64,000 nt of DNA from positions 41,089-105,088 of the forward strand of contig NZ_JAECZB010000008.1 in NCBI RefSeq assembly GCF_016056295.1, in the 5' to 3' direction. This document shows positions 26,352 through 35,930 of this stretch, piece by piece (positions within the stretch are counted from its first letter, which is position 1; every line of letters begins with the position of its first letter). A program made the position numbers and the translations under genes. The notes under the pieces are model-generated. The model ran no database searches, had not been told where the DNA came from, and was given only the letters and a program-made list of their open reading frames with translations. Origin of the DNA: Atlanticothrix silvestris CENA357 (GTDB taxonomy: Bacteria > Cyanobacteriota > Cyanobacteriia > Cyanobacteriales > Nostocaceae).

Positions 26352-26527
26352 AAGTATCTCATGCTGCCATTTGGAAATATTTCTAATTGGGTTTCTTCTC
26401 CAGCAAGGATATAAATACGGCTTGTTGTTTTATCTATCCTTACCAGATGGATTGAGCAGTACATATTGGTCAATTGGTAGCAAACCCTGAAAAGCTCTTT
26501 CGCCTGCTCTATTGTCGGTTCTTGCAT
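26348..26527 (-). CDS. DUF6888-like small protein, first gene of TA operon
   Basis: A 59-residue open frame beginning MQEPTIEQAKELFRVCYQ and ending PNGSMRYL. The central part NMYCSIHLVRIDKTTSRIYI with following LAGEE is the pattern of DUF6888, a cyanobacterial small-protein family often found next to DUF6887. Start and stop are well placed: the TGA overlaps the next gene's ATG. It may be an accessory regulator or co-antitoxin; function is not established. It is easily missed because of its length; support comes from the family match plus the ATGA overlap. Confidence 0.7.
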   Translation of the reverse strand: MQEPTIEQAKELFRVCYQLTNMYCSIHLVRIDKTTSRIYILAGEETQLEIFPNGSMRYL

Positions 26528-26586
26528 AGTTTAATTTTCATGACTTTATAAATAAATGGATAAATACGGCAGGTTTTATACTTTTA

Positions 26587-28101
26587 TCATAAAAGCGGAA
26601 TACACATATCTGGCGCACATAAACCAGGAAATTGCAGCGTTGTCACCTCAAAATTATTCAAATCTACGCAGCGAATAACGTGATTATTAGTATCAGCAAT
26701 ATATAAATGTGAATCCATAATACTTAATCCCGAAGGTTCAAAAAAACGAACATTCTTACCCTGACCATCTTGTAAACCTGCTGAACCATCTCCCAAAACT
26801 GTTTGACAGTTACCTGTGGTAGGGCTAACTAATTTAATTTTGTGATTATAGGTATCTGCTACCCACAAATAATTTTGGGCGTATTCCACTCCTAAACAGT
26901 GCTGCAATCGAACATCTTCACCTTGTCCATCAACATCGCCAAAACCGAATAAATCACCACTACCGCACACTGTTCTGACTTGAAACGGTTCTATCAGTCC
27001 TATAGCGCGAATTGAACTAACTTCACTATCAGCAATATATAATTCTTGTCCATTGGTAGTGATACCACTGGGTTGAGCAAAAGCAGATTCAGTTAATAAA
27101 CCGTCAACACAAGCTTCTGCACCAGTCCCAGCATAAGTTTTGATAATGCCAGTTTCTAAATCCATTATCCAAATTTGATGCGACCCTGCGATCGCAATGA
27201 ACAAAGTATTTCCTACTTTGACTAAATCCCAAGGAGAATTTAGCGCAGTTTCTAAACCAGCACCACCATGAGGATGAATATTGCGGCTTTGTTCACCAGT
27301 TCCCGCGATCGTTTTTACTACCTGATGTTTTAAATCAACTTGTCGCAGGACATGATTTTCGGTATCAGCAACATAAAGAATTTGTTTATCTGCATCAAAT
27401 GCCATTCCTTGAGGTGCAGAAAACTGCGCTTCACTAAAAGCACCGTCAGTTAAGCCAGATTTACCAGTTCCAATGATATGCAGAATTTCCCCGTTAAAAG
27501 TACTCATAACTAAACGGTGGTGTCCAGAGTCAGCAATGAACAAACCCGCTGGAGTGGCTATAACTTTACCAGGAAAAGCTAAAGGTGTAATTAATGGTTG
27601 GCGTTGCTTTTCTAAAGTCAAGCTAAGTTCTTGAAAATTAGTTGTGCCTTTTTCTTGGTGTTGACTAATTAATTTTTCAATTAACTCATCTAAAGCATCA
27701 CGATTTCCTTCACCAGCAACGTAACTAATCACGTAACCTTCTGGATCAATTACCATCAAAGTAGGCCAAGCACGCACAGCATATTCTTGCCAAACTTGAA
27801 AACCACTATCTACTAAAACTGGATGTTCGATGTCGTAGCGCAGAATAGCTTGGCGAATATTTTCGGTTTCTTTTTCGTTGTCAAATTTGGCCGAGTGAAC
27901 ACCAATAACCGTGAGACTATCTTTATACTTTTGTTCTAAATATTTCAAGTCTGGTAGGATGTGCAGACAATTAATACAGCAATATGTCCAAAAATCTAAG
28001 ATGACGATTCTACCCTTGAGTTGCTTCAAAGACAAGGGTTTTTCTGTGTTCAGCCAAGCATAATTTTGCGGTAATTCTGGCGCTCTAACGCGAGGAATCA
28101 T
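26587..28101 (-). CDS. Thioredoxin-like domain plus NHL beta-propeller (NHLRC2-like)
   Basis: A 504-residue soluble protein. The N-terminal ~150 residues are a TlpA-type thioredoxin fold with the active site FWTYCCINC (C42-I-N-C45, preceded by C41), VIGVHSAKF and AWPTLMVIDPEG. From about residue 170, repeats of the type FIADSGHHRLVMSTFNGEILHIIGTG, YVADTENHVLRQVDL and YIADTNNHVIRCVDL form an NHL six-bladed propeller. This is the NHLRC2 layout, conserved from bacteria to mammals, proposed to act in thiol redox or protein interaction; the bacterial role is unknown. It is divergent from glutaminase, with only 30 bp between the starts. Confidence 0.88.
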   Translation of the reverse strand: MIPRVRAPELPQNYAWLNTEKPLSLKQLKGRIVILDFWTYCCINCLHILPDLKYLEQKYKDSLTVIGVHSAKFDNEKETENIRQAILRYDIEHPVLVDSGFQVWQEYAVRAWPTLMVIDPEGYVISYVAGEGNRDALDELIEKLISQHQEKGTTNFQELSLTLEKQRQPLITPLAFPGKVIATPAGLFIADSGHHRLVMSTFNGEILHIIGTGKSGLTDGAFSEAQFSAPQGMAFDADKQILYVADTENHVLRQVDLKHQVVKTIAGTGEQSRNIHPHGGAGLETALNSPWDLVKVGNTLFIAIAGSHQIWIMDLETGIIKTYAGTGAEACVDGLLTESAFAQPSGITTNGQELYIADSEVSSIRAIGLIEPFQVRTVCGSGDLFGFGDVDGQGEDVRLQHCLGVEYAQNYLWVADTYNHKIKLVSPTTGNCQTVLGDGSAGLQDGQGKNVRFFEPSGLSIMDSHLYIADTNNHVIRCVDLNNFEVTTLQFPGLCAPDMCIPLL

Positions 28102-28131
28102 AAGAATTCACAATTATTACTACAGTTTAAG

Positions 28132-29046
28132 ATGTTGAAAAAACTTGCAAGACTAACTAATACTGAGTTATCAACTTGGATACAACAAGCTATAAATCAA
28201 ACTAAACAAGGTCAAGTTGCCGATCGCATTCCGCAATTGGCTTTAGCTAATCCCCGTTGGTTTGCAGTTAACATCTGCCATACATCTAATCACATTCATC
28301 AGGGAGATACAGCTTGTGTGTTTCCTCTGATGAGTGTAATTAAACCGTTTTCTTTTCTTTATCTGCTAGAACACCTGGGATTAGAAACAGTTTTGCAGTG
28401 GGTTGGTGTTGAACCGTCGGAGGCTGCTTTCAATTCTTTAGATCAATTGATTGCCGATCGCGGATATCCCCGCAATCCCATGATTAATAGTGGGGCAATT
28501 ACCATTGCTGATAAATTACCAGGAAAAACTGCCTGTAAGCGCACCCATAATTTATGTCAATGGTTGAACCAATTAGCAGGTTGCCAGTTATTTTTAGATG
28601 AAGTCATGCTGGCTTCGGTACGTATATCTCGTGCAACCGCTAACCAAGCGATCGCTAATCATCTTACTGAAACAGGACATCTAGAAAATCTGGAAATAGC
28701 CCTTGACACTTATGAGCAGATATGCTGTCTCTCTGGGCGAATTGAAGATTTAGCTTTGCTTGGGAAACTCTTAGCTTTTAAAAACGGTTATTTATCTACA
28801 CAAAACCGTCAAATTGTCAATGCTGTGATGTTAACTTGTGGACTGTACGAAGCTTCTGCCAAATTCGCAGTTAAAATTGGTTTACCGATGAAATCTGGGA
28901 TTAGTGGTGGACTTTTGGCAATAGTACCAAATGAAGGAGCGATCGCTTGCTATAGTCCTGCCTTAGATAGTATAGGTAATCCCGTAGCTGCGATCGCTTT
29001 TGTTAAAGCTTTATCGAAACAATTAAATTTAAGTATCTTCGGTTAA
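28132..29046 (+). CDS. glsA: Glutaminase A
   Basis: A 304-residue glutaminase of the serine-dependent beta-lactamase-like family, hydrolysing glutamine to glutamate and ammonia. The catalytic S-x-x-K is visible as FPLMSVIKPFSFLYLLEHLG (S68, K71), followed by YPRNPMINSGAI with the substrate-binding Asn and by the late GLPMKSGISGGLLAIVPNEGAIACYSP motif. Length and motif order are standard. ATG at 28132 is used; the promoter must lie in the very short gap to the divergent thioredoxin/NHL gene. Confidence 0.9.
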   Translation: MLKKLARLTNTELSTWIQQAINQTKQGQVADRIPQLALANPRWFAVNICHTSNHIHQGDTACVFPLMSVIKPFSFLYLLEHLGLETVLQWVGVEPSEAAFNSLDQLIADRGYPRNPMINSGAITIADKLPGKTACKRTHNLCQWLNQLAGCQLFLDEVMLASVRISRATANQAIANHLTETGHLENLEIALDTYEQICCLSGRIEDLALLGKLLAFKNGYLSTQNRQIVNAVMLTCGLYEASAKFAVKIGLPMKSGISGGLLAIVPNEGAIACYSPALDSIGNPVAAIAFVKALSKQLNLSIFG

Positions 29047-29069
29047 AGATATCAAATCAAACTGTCAAT

Positions 29070-30650
29070 TTATTGTTCTGGTATAGATGTTGTTTCTGGT
29101 ACAGGTGAAGCTGTCGGATTGGGGCGACGCTGAAAATATTTGCTAAATCTTGAGGTTTGAGGTTGAGTTACTTGTTTTTCAGGAACTTCGGTACTTTCAG
29201 GTGCGGGCGTTATTTCCGGCTGAGGTTCTGTTGTAGTTTCTGGGAATTGTAAAGTTGGTTCTGGAACAGCAGGCTCAATAATCTCAGGTAATGTCGGAGG
29301 TAAGTTAGGAGATGGTTGAACGTTAGGACGAGGACGACTATTGAAAAATTCGTCAGATTTTGGTTTTGCTGGTTCAGGAACTTCAGGAGTTTCAGGAGTA
29401 GGCGTAACTTCGGGCTGTGGTTCTGGTGCAGGTGACTCCAAAATTTCTGAGGGAGTAGGAGTCACACTGGGAGATGGTTGAGTGATAGGGCGGGGGCGAT
29501 TAAAAAATCCGCCAAATCTTGATTTTTCTGCTTTGGGAGCTACTTTTTGTGGTAATTCAGTGGCTTCTGGTGTAGGTATTACCTCTGGCTGTGTTGGAGT
29601 TATTTCTGGAACTTCTGTTTCAGGAATGGGCTGTGGTTCTGGTGTTTTTTCAACAGCAGGTACTGGTATTTCTTGAGTGTAATTTTGCTCTACAATGCCA
29701 CGTACTTGATCAGCTTGCAATTCTCCTCTGATAATTCTCGACAGAGTATCTTTGCCCTTTGGCTGGTAATTGATTAGTCTGACTGTCGTGTTAAAGGCAT
29801 TTTTGAGAGGATTTCCTTGATTATCGAGAAATTCTAGCTTTACCCAGTTTTTACCAGGCTTAAAGCCTTTAAGATGTACTGCTTGCCAGCGATCAAGAAT
29901 GAAGCTTTCACCATTAATCGTGCAGCGAATGCGCCAATCGCCAATTTGGTCATTGAAGTTATCTTTAGCGACAAGGCGCAAGGGAGCATTCGTTAAATAA
30001 AAGTCCAACAGAATAGGTTCTGCACCGTAGTCGCCTTTAGGACGGCTGTAGGTCAATACGGGCAGGGTGGGATCAGGATTATTATCATCGGTTTTGGTGA
30101 CAATATGAAATGTTGTCTGAGCATAAGCGCCTTCATTTTTAAAGCTTTCATGCCAAGGACGAGAGGCAAAAACCCGCAGTGTATGAGTACCTGGAGATAA
30201 GTCTGGCAAAACCAAGGGCTGATTTAAATCGTAAACAGCTATATAAGGTTGGTTGTCAAGAATTACATGGAGATGGGGGCCTAACTCCCATTGGGGGTCT
30301 TTAAATATAGGTAGGTCTTTAACCTGAAAGCTGACTGTAACTGTATTTTCCGGAATAACTTCATCAGCTTTAGGTGTAACTATTGTGACTTGTGGTCGAT
30401 ACGCTTCCAAGGTTGAGCGCAATTCTTGAAGGACATCGGGCGGAGAAACTTCGGAGAATTGCTGAGAAATTTGGGAATTCTGTGGAGATTTTTCTCCGTA
30501 GCCAAGGGATACTTCTTGGCTTACAGCCTTTTTACCACAACTGCTCAAACTCAATATTAGGACTAGTGTAATTAGCCACCTAAAAATAGTGAAACCCCTA
30601 AAGAAGAGCTTATCTAAAACTGTCTTCTGCCAAGAATTCATGCCTTGCAC
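29070..30650 (-). CDS. Proline-rich lipoprotein with internal repeats
   Basis: A 526-residue predicted lipoprotein: hydrophobic WLITLVLILSLSSC ends in a lipobox with Cys38. Residues ~90-310 are a folded, strand-rich region (PHLHVILDNQPYIAVYDLNQPLVLPDLSPGTHTLRVFASRPWHESFKN), resembling an Ig-like or FHA-independent carbohydrate-contact domain seen in cyanobacterial proteins. The last ~190 residues are Pro/Glu/Thr-rich, with three degenerate repeats built on SRFGGFFNRPRPITQPSPS, KSDEFFNSRPRPNVQPSPN and SRFSKYFQRRPNPTASP. Probably periplasmic, with the tail spanning the peptidoglycan (inference). Function is unknown. Confidence 0.75.
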   Translation of the reverse strand: MQGMNSWQKTVLDKLFFRGFTIFRWLITLVLILSLSSCGKKAVSQEVSLGYGEKSPQNSQISQQFSEVSPPDVLQELRSTLEAYRPQVTIVTPKADEVIPENTVTVSFQVKDLPIFKDPQWELGPHLHVILDNQPYIAVYDLNQPLVLPDLSPGTHTLRVFASRPWHESFKNEGAYAQTTFHIVTKTDDNNPDPTLPVLTYSRPKGDYGAEPILLDFYLTNAPLRLVAKDNFNDQIGDWRIRCTINGESFILDRWQAVHLKGFKPGKNWVKLEFLDNQGNPLKNAFNTTVRLINYQPKGKDTLSRIIRGELQADQVRGIVEQNYTQEIPVPAVEKTPEPQPIPETEVPEITPTQPEVIPTPEATELPQKVAPKAEKSRFGGFFNRPRPITQPSPSVTPTPSEILESPAPEPQPEVTPTPETPEVPEPAKPKSDEFFNSRPRPNVQPSPNLPPTLPEIIEPAVPEPTLQFPETTTEPQPEITPAPESTEVPEKQVTQPQTSRFSKYFQRRPNPTASPVPETTSIPEQ

Positions 30651-31161
30651 CCAGTTATAGTCTTCAAAAACTGACAGATTATTTTTGCTTAAACTGTCTA
30701 TTGGACACCATAGACCAAAAGGTGAAATCTTCTGGGTTTTGCTTGTTGCATATCAGGGTTATTACGAAAATAGTAATACTTTTTACAATTCTTACCAACC
30801 AATGTTGTAATAAAGTTCAAAACATTTGAGCAGTAAGGGTAACAAAAGCTAAAACTTTTTATACATCGAATTTAAACTATAAATTTTACGAATTGTTATC
30901 CTTTGTAAAATATATGAATAAACTATTGACTTTTTGAACAGGAGTTTAAAGTTAGAAAGCCGATCAGACAATAATTTCAGGGATTTTGAATTATTGTTAA
31001 AATGTGTCTAACAAAGTACAAGTTAAGACTCTATAATTCAACGAGAAACAACTCTCCACATAGGGTCTTATTCGCTGCTCTAGAAATTTTCTGGAGGAGA
31101 CGGCTAAAATTCACGTTGTGGTATTCATGATTCCTCATTCCTGATCAAGAGAGGAGGTCGA
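30651..31161. promoter_or_regulatory. psaA upstream regulatory region
   Basis: An AT-rich region of 510 bp ahead of psaA. TTTACAAT at 30782-30789, followed closely by CTTACCAA, looks like a degraded RpaB (HLR1) direct repeat, and TTTACGAA-TT-GTTATCCT near 30887 is a weaker one. In other cyanobacteria RpaB controls psa genes through HLR1 under high light; the matches here are imperfect. A strong Shine-Dalgarno GAGGAGGTCG lies 6-7 bases before the psaA ATG. Confidence 0.4.
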
Positions 31162-33420
31162 ATGACAATCAGTCCTCCGGAGCGAGAGGAAAAAAAGGCC
31201 AGAGTCATCGTTGATAAAGATCCGGTTCCCACTTCCTTTGAGAAGTGGTCACAACCAGGGCATTTCGACAGATCTTTGGCTAGAGGTCCCAAAACCACCA
31301 CCTGGATTTGGAACCTGCACGCACTCGCCCACGATTTTGATACACATACAAGCGATTTAGAAGACATCTCCCGCAAGATATTTGCAGCCCACTTTGGTCA
31401 CTTGGCTATAGTGACTATTTGGTTGAGCGGGATGATTTTCCACGGCGCGAAGTTTTCTAACTACGAAGCCTGGTTGACCGATCCCTTGAACGTTCGACCC
31501 AGCGCTCAGGTTGTTTGGCCTATTGTTGGTCAAGACATTTTAAATGGTGATGTCGGTGGCGGCTTCCACGGCATTCAAATCACCTCCGGTTTGTTCCAGG
31601 TATGGCGCGGCTGGGGTATTACCAACTCATTCCAGCTTTACTGCACCGCTATCGGTGGCTTGGTATTAGCAGCCTTGTTCCTATTTGCTGGTTGGTTCCA
31701 CTACCACAAGCGCGCTCCTAAGCTGGAATGGTTCCAGAACGTGGAGTCGATGCTAAATCACCACTTACAAGTGCTGTTAGGTTGTGGTTCCTTGGGTTGG
31801 GCTGGGCACTTAATTCATGTGTCCGCACCGACTAACAAGCTTTTGGATGCAGGTGTTGCCCTTAAAGACATACCCTTGCCCCACGAGTTCATCCTGAACA
31901 AAGACTTGTTAACGGAGCTGTATCCTGGTTTTGCTGCTGGTTTAGCACCTTTCTTCACTTTGAATTGGGGTCAGTACGCTGACATCCTTACCTTCAAGGG
32001 TGGTCTAAACCCAGTAACAGGTGGCTTGTGGATGACAGATATTTCCCATCACCACTTGGCGATCGCGGTACTGTTCATCATTGCTGGTCACATGTACCGT
32101 ACCAACTGGGGTATTGGTCATAGCATCAAAGAGATCCTAGAAAACCACAAAGGCCCCTTCACCGGGGAAGGTCACAAGGGTCTTTACGAAAACATGACCA
32201 CTTCCTGGCACGCTCAGTTGGCAACTAACCTTGCCTTCTTAGGTTCCCTGACAATCATCATCGCGCATCACATGTACGCGATGCCCCCTTATCCATATTT
32301 GGCAACGGATTACGCTACGCAGCTGTGTATCTTCACTCACCACATGTGGATCGGTGGTTTCCTGATCGTTGGTGGGGCTGCTCACGCTGCCATCTTTATG
32401 GTTCGGGATTACGATCCAGTTGTTAACCAAAACAACGTACTGGATCGGGTGATTCGTCACCGGGATGCTATCATCTCTCACCTCAACTGGGTGTGTATTT
32501 TCCTCGGCTTCCATAGCTTCGGACTGTACATCCACAACGACACAATGCGTGCCTTGGGCCGTCCCCAAGACATGTTCTCCGACACAGCAATTCAGTTGCA
32601 ACCAGTATTCGCTCAGTGGGTGCAAAACTTGCATACCCTAGCTCCTGGTGGCACTGCTCCTAATGCTTTAGAGCCAGTCAGCTATGCTTTCGGCGGCGGT
32701 ATTTTGGCTGTAGGCGGTAAAGTGGCGATGATGCCCATTGCTTTGGGTACAGCGGATTTCCTAATCCACCACATCCACGCCTTCACCATTCACGTCACCG
32801 TTCTGATCTTGCTCAAAGGTGTCTTGTTTGCCCGCAGTTCTCGTCTGATTCCAGACAAAGCAAACTTAGGCTTCCGCTTCCCTTGCGACGGCCCTGGTCG
32901 TGGCGGTACTTGTCAAGTATCTGGTTGGGATCACGTATTCCTCGGATTGTTCTGGATGTACAACTCCATATCGATTGTAATTTTCCACTTCAGTTGGAAA
33001 ATGCAGTCAGACGTTTGGGGAACCGTAGACGCAGCTGGTAATGTGTCTCACATTACTGGTGGTAACTTTGCCCAAAGTGCCATCACTATCAACGGCTGGT
33101 TGCGTGACTTCTTGTGGGCACAAGCTTCACAAGTAATCAATTCATACGGCAGCGCGCTATCTGCCTATGGATTAATGTTCTTAGGCGCTCACTTTGTCTG
33201 GGCTTTCAGCTTAATGTTCCTGTTTAGTGGTCGCGGCTACTGGCAAGAACTAATTGAGTCTATTGTTTGGGCACATAATAAACTGAAAGTAGCACCAGCA
33301 ATTCAACCTCGCGCTCTGAGTATCATTCAGGGTCGAGCTGTCGGTGTAGCTCACTACCTCCTCGGAGGAATTGCTACTACCTGGGCATTCTTCCACGCAC
33401 ACATCCTTTCAGTAGGGTAG
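31162..33420 (+). CDS. psaA: Photosystem I P700 apoprotein A1
   Basis: A 752-residue reaction-centre protein with eleven transmembrane helices that binds P700, antenna chlorophylls, phylloquinone and, with PsaB, the FX 4Fe-4S cluster. The FX ligand loop [12 protein letters not shown] is at residues 573-584 (C575 and C584). Chlorophyll-binding histidines are abundant ([53 protein letters not shown]). Length and C-terminus ([11 protein letters not shown]) are canonical. It is first in the psaAB operon, 105 bp before psaB. Its GC-rich, strongly biased codon use differs from neighbours, as expected for a highly expressed gene. Confidence 0.98.
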   Translation: MTISPPEREEKKARVIVDKDPVPTSFEKWSQPGHFDRSLARGPKTTTWIWNLHALAHDFDTHTSDLEDISRKIFAAHFGHLAIVTIWLSGMIFHGAKFSNYEAWLTDPLNVRPSAQVVWPIVGQDILNGDVGGGFHGIQITSGLFQVWRGWGITNSFQLYCTAIGGLVLAALFLFAGWFHYHKRAPKLEWFQNVESMLNHHLQVLLGCGSLGWAGHLIHVSAPTNKLLDAGVALKDIPLPHEFILNKDLLTELYPGFAAGLAPFFTLNWGQYADILTFKGGLNPVTGGLWMTDISHHHLAIAVLFIIAGHMYRTNWGIGHSIKEILENHKGPFTGEGHKGLYENMTTSWHAQLATNLAFLGSLTIIIAHHMYAMPPYPYLATDYATQLCIFTHHMWIGGFLIVGGAAHAAIFMVRDYDPVVNQNNVLDRVIRHRDAIISHLNWVCIFLGFHSFGLYIHNDTMRALGRPQDMFSDTAIQLQPVFAQWVQNLHTLAPGGTAPNALEPVSYAFGGGILAVGGKVAMMPIALGTADFLIHHIHAFTIHVTVLILLKGVLFARSSRLIPDKANLGFRFPCDGPGRGGTCQVSGWDHVFLGLFWMYNSISIVIFHFSWKMQSDVWGTVDAAGNVSHITGGNFAQSAITINGWLRDFLWAQASQVINSYGSALSAYGLMFLGAHFVWAFSLMFLFSGRGYWQELIESIVWAHNKLKVAPAIQPRALSIIQGRAVGVAHYLLGGIATTWAFFHAHILSVG

Positions 33421-33434
33421 CAATCAGCAAAATT

Positions 33435-33477
33435 TTGGATTCCGAATTTTAGATATAATCTAAAATCCGGAATCCAA
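33435..33477. repeat. 20-bp inverted repeat between psaA and psaB
   Basis: The arms TTGGATTCCGAATTTTAGAT and ATCTAAAATCCGGAATCCAA differ at a single pair and enclose a 3-nt loop. It lies 15 bp after the psaA stop and about 50 bp before the psaB start, without a T-run. It could stabilise the upstream message or be an RNase site; it may also be a dispersed palindromic repeat. Confidence 0.75.
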
Positions 33478-33525
33478 GATCGAACTGATACCTGATGGCT
33501 AAAGGTCAGAGGATTTATCAAACCT

Positions 33526-35757
33526 ATGGCAACAAAATTTCCAAAATTTAGCCAGGATCTCGCACAGGACCCGACTACGCGTCGGATATGGTATGGGATC
33601 GCCACAGGCAACGACTTTGAAAGCCACGATGGCATGACAGAAGAAAATCTTTACCAAAAGATTTTCGCCACTCACTTCGGTCATTTGGCAATCATTTTCC
33701 TGTGGGCTTCCAGCCTCCTGTTCCACGTAGCCTGGCAAGGTAACTTTGAACAGTGGATTAAAGATCCCCTTCATGTCCGTCCAATCGCCCATGCGATTTG
33801 GGATCCCCACTTCGGTAAACCTGCTATTGAAGCTTTTACCCAAGCTGGCGCTAGTAATCCTGTAAACATTGCTTATTCTGGTGTTTACCACTGGTGGTAC
33901 ACCATCGGTATGCGGACGAACGGTGAACTGTATACAGGTTCAGTGTTCCTCCTATTGTTGGCAGCATTGTTCTTGTTTGCTGGTTGGTTGCACTTGCAGC
34001 CCAAGTTCCGTCCTAGCCTCTCTTGGTTCAAGAGTGCTGAACCCCGCCTCAACCACCACTTGGCTGGTTTGTTTGGTGTCAGTTCTTTGGCTTGGGCTGG
34101 TCACTTGATTCACGTTGCTATCCCCGAATCTCGCGGACAGCACGTAGGTTGGGATAACTTCTTAACCACTGCGCCCCATCCAGCAGGCTTAACACCCTTC
34201 TTTACAGGTAACTGGGGCGTTTACGCCCAAAACCCAGATACCGCTGGTCATGTATTTAGTACATCTCAAGGTGCAGGTACGGCGATTCTGACTTTCTTGG
34301 GTGGTTTCCATCCTCAGACAGAATCTCTGTGGCTGACTGATATGGCTCACCACCACTTGGCGATCGCAGTGATCTTTATCGTTGCCGGTCACATGTATCG
34401 TACTAACTTTGGAATTGGTCACAGCATCAAAGAAATGCTGAACTCCAAATCTGGTTTAGTACCCGGTAGCAAGAGCGAAGGTCAATTCAACCTGCCTCAC
34501 CAAGGTCTTTACGACACCATCAACAATTCGCTGCACTTCCAGCTGTCCCTAGCTTTAGCGGCACTGGGAACCATCACTTCTTTGGTGGCGCAGCACATGT
34601 ACTCTTTGCCTCCCTACGCATTTATTGCGAAGGACTACACAACTCAGGCATCGCTGTACACTCACCACCAGTACATTGCTGGTTTCTTGATGGTTGGTGC
34701 TTTTGCCCACGCCGCCATCTTCTGGGTACGTGACTACGACCCCGAACAAAACAAGGGCAACGTACTTGACCGTGTACTGAAGCATAAAGAAGCGATTATC
34801 TCTCACCTCAGCTGGGTATCGCTATTCTTAGGTTTCCATACCTTGGGCTTGTACGTACACAACGATGTAGTAGTTGCTTTCGGTACACCTGAAAAGCAAA
34901 TCTTGATTGAACCTGTGTTTGCTCAGTTCATTCAAGCTTCTCACGGTAAAGTACTGTACGGTTTAAACACCTTACTGTCTAACCCTGATAGCGTTGCTTA
35001 CACAGCCTATCCTAACTACGGTAACGTTTGGTTAGGTGGTTGGTTGGATGCCATCAACAACAGCACCAACTCTCTTTTCTTAACAATTGGCCCTGGCGAC
35101 TTCCTGGTACACCACGCATTCGCTTTGGCTATTCACACCACCACCTTAGTACTTGTTAAAGGTGCTTTGGATGCCCGTGGTTCTAAGCTGATGCCCGATA
35201 AAAAGGACTTCGGCTATGCCTTCCCTTGTGACGGCCCTGGTCGTGGCGGTACTTGCGATATCTCCGCTTGGGACTCTTTCTACCTCGCGATGTTCTGGAT
35301 GCTCAATACCATTGGTTGGGTAACTTTCTACTGGCATTGGAAGCATCTAGGTGTTTGGCAAGGTAACGTTGCTCAGTTCAACGAAAACTCGACATATCTC
35401 ATGGGTTGGTTCCGTGACTATCTCTGGGCTAACTCTGCTCAGTTAATTAACGGATACAATCCCTACGGCGTGAATAACCTGTCTGTTTGGGCTTGGATGT
35501 TCCTATTTGGACACCTAGTTTGGGCAACTGGTTTCATGTTCCTCATCTCCTGGAGAGGTTATTGGCAAGAGTTGATTGAAACCCTTGTTTGGGCACACGA
35601 GCGTACCCCTCTAGCTAACCTAGTTCGCTGGAAAGATAAGCCCGTTGCTATGTCTATCGTTCAAGGTCGTTTGGTTGGTCTAGCCCACTTCACCGTTGGC
35701 TATGTCCTTACCTACGCAGCATTCTTGATTGCCTCCACTGCTGGTAAATTCGGTTAA
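33526..35757 (+). CDS. psaB: Photosystem I P700 apoprotein A2
   Basis: A 743-residue partner of PsaA in the photosystem I reaction-centre heterodimer. The second half of the FX cluster site, [12 protein letters not shown], is at residues 566-577. It starts with [35 protein letters not shown], the standard PsaB N-terminus, and ends [13 protein letters not shown]. Eleven hydrophobic helices and histidine-rich segments ([50 protein letters not shown]) match the family. Strong codon bias like psaA. A terminator follows 21 bp after the stop codon. Confidence 0.98.
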   Translation: MATKFPKFSQDLAQDPTTRRIWYGIATGNDFESHDGMTEENLYQKIFATHFGHLAIIFLWASSLLFHVAWQGNFEQWIKDPLHVRPIAHAIWDPHFGKPAIEAFTQAGASNPVNIAYSGVYHWWYTIGMRTNGELYTGSVFLLLLAALFLFAGWLHLQPKFRPSLSWFKSAEPRLNHHLAGLFGVSSLAWAGHLIHVAIPESRGQHVGWDNFLTTAPHPAGLTPFFTGNWGVYAQNPDTAGHVFSTSQGAGTAILTFLGGFHPQTESLWLTDMAHHHLAIAVIFIVAGHMYRTNFGIGHSIKEMLNSKSGLVPGSKSEGQFNLPHQGLYDTINNSLHFQLSLALAALGTITSLVAQHMYSLPPYAFIAKDYTTQASLYTHHQYIAGFLMVGAFAHAAIFWVRDYDPEQNKGNVLDRVLKHKEAIISHLSWVSLFLGFHTLGLYVHNDVVVAFGTPEKQILIEPVFAQFIQASHGKVLYGLNTLLSNPDSVAYTAYPNYGNVWLGGWLDAINNSTNSLFLTIGPGDFLVHHAFALAIHTTTLVLVKGALDARGSKLMPDKKDFGYAFPCDGPGRGGTCDISAWDSFYLAMFWMLNTIGWVTFYWHWKHLGVWQGNVAQFNENSTYLMGWFRDYLWANSAQLINGYNPYGVNNLSVWAWMFLFGHLVWATGFMFLISWRGYWQELIETLVWAHERTPLANLVRWKDKPVAMSIVQGRLVGLAHFTVGYVLTYAAFLIASTAGKFG

Positions 35758-35778
35758 TTCGGCTGCTAGTTTTGTAGG

Positions 35779-35822
35779 TAAGTAAAAAATCCCCTGCCGC
35801 AAGGTAGGGGATTTTTTACTTA
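35779..35822 (+). terminator. Intrinsic terminator of psaAB
   Basis: The arms TAAGTAAAAAATCCCCTGCC and GGTAGGGGATTTTTTACTTA pair over 20 positions with one mismatch around a 4-nt GCAA loop. The descending arm includes a six-T run, giving a classic rho-independent terminator directly after psaB. Confidence 0.9.
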
Positions 35823-35930
35823 AGATAAATAGTTGTTGTGCCTGAAAAAGATACAAAGCCCAGCAGCCAGTGTCACAGTGATCATAAATTCACTATGAAT
35901 AAGTTGATAGTGTATAGTCTATTCGTAAAA

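Noticed and set aside
30782..30798. HLR1 (RpaB) site upstream of psaA as a firm call
   Set aside because: The second half-site and the spacing deviate from the consensus; kept only as a weak possibility in the region entry.
32239..34806. Open frames of 60-131 codons antisense to psaA and psaB
   Set aside because: Shadow frames produced by the strong codon bias of psaA/psaB; no family resemblance or ribosome-binding site.
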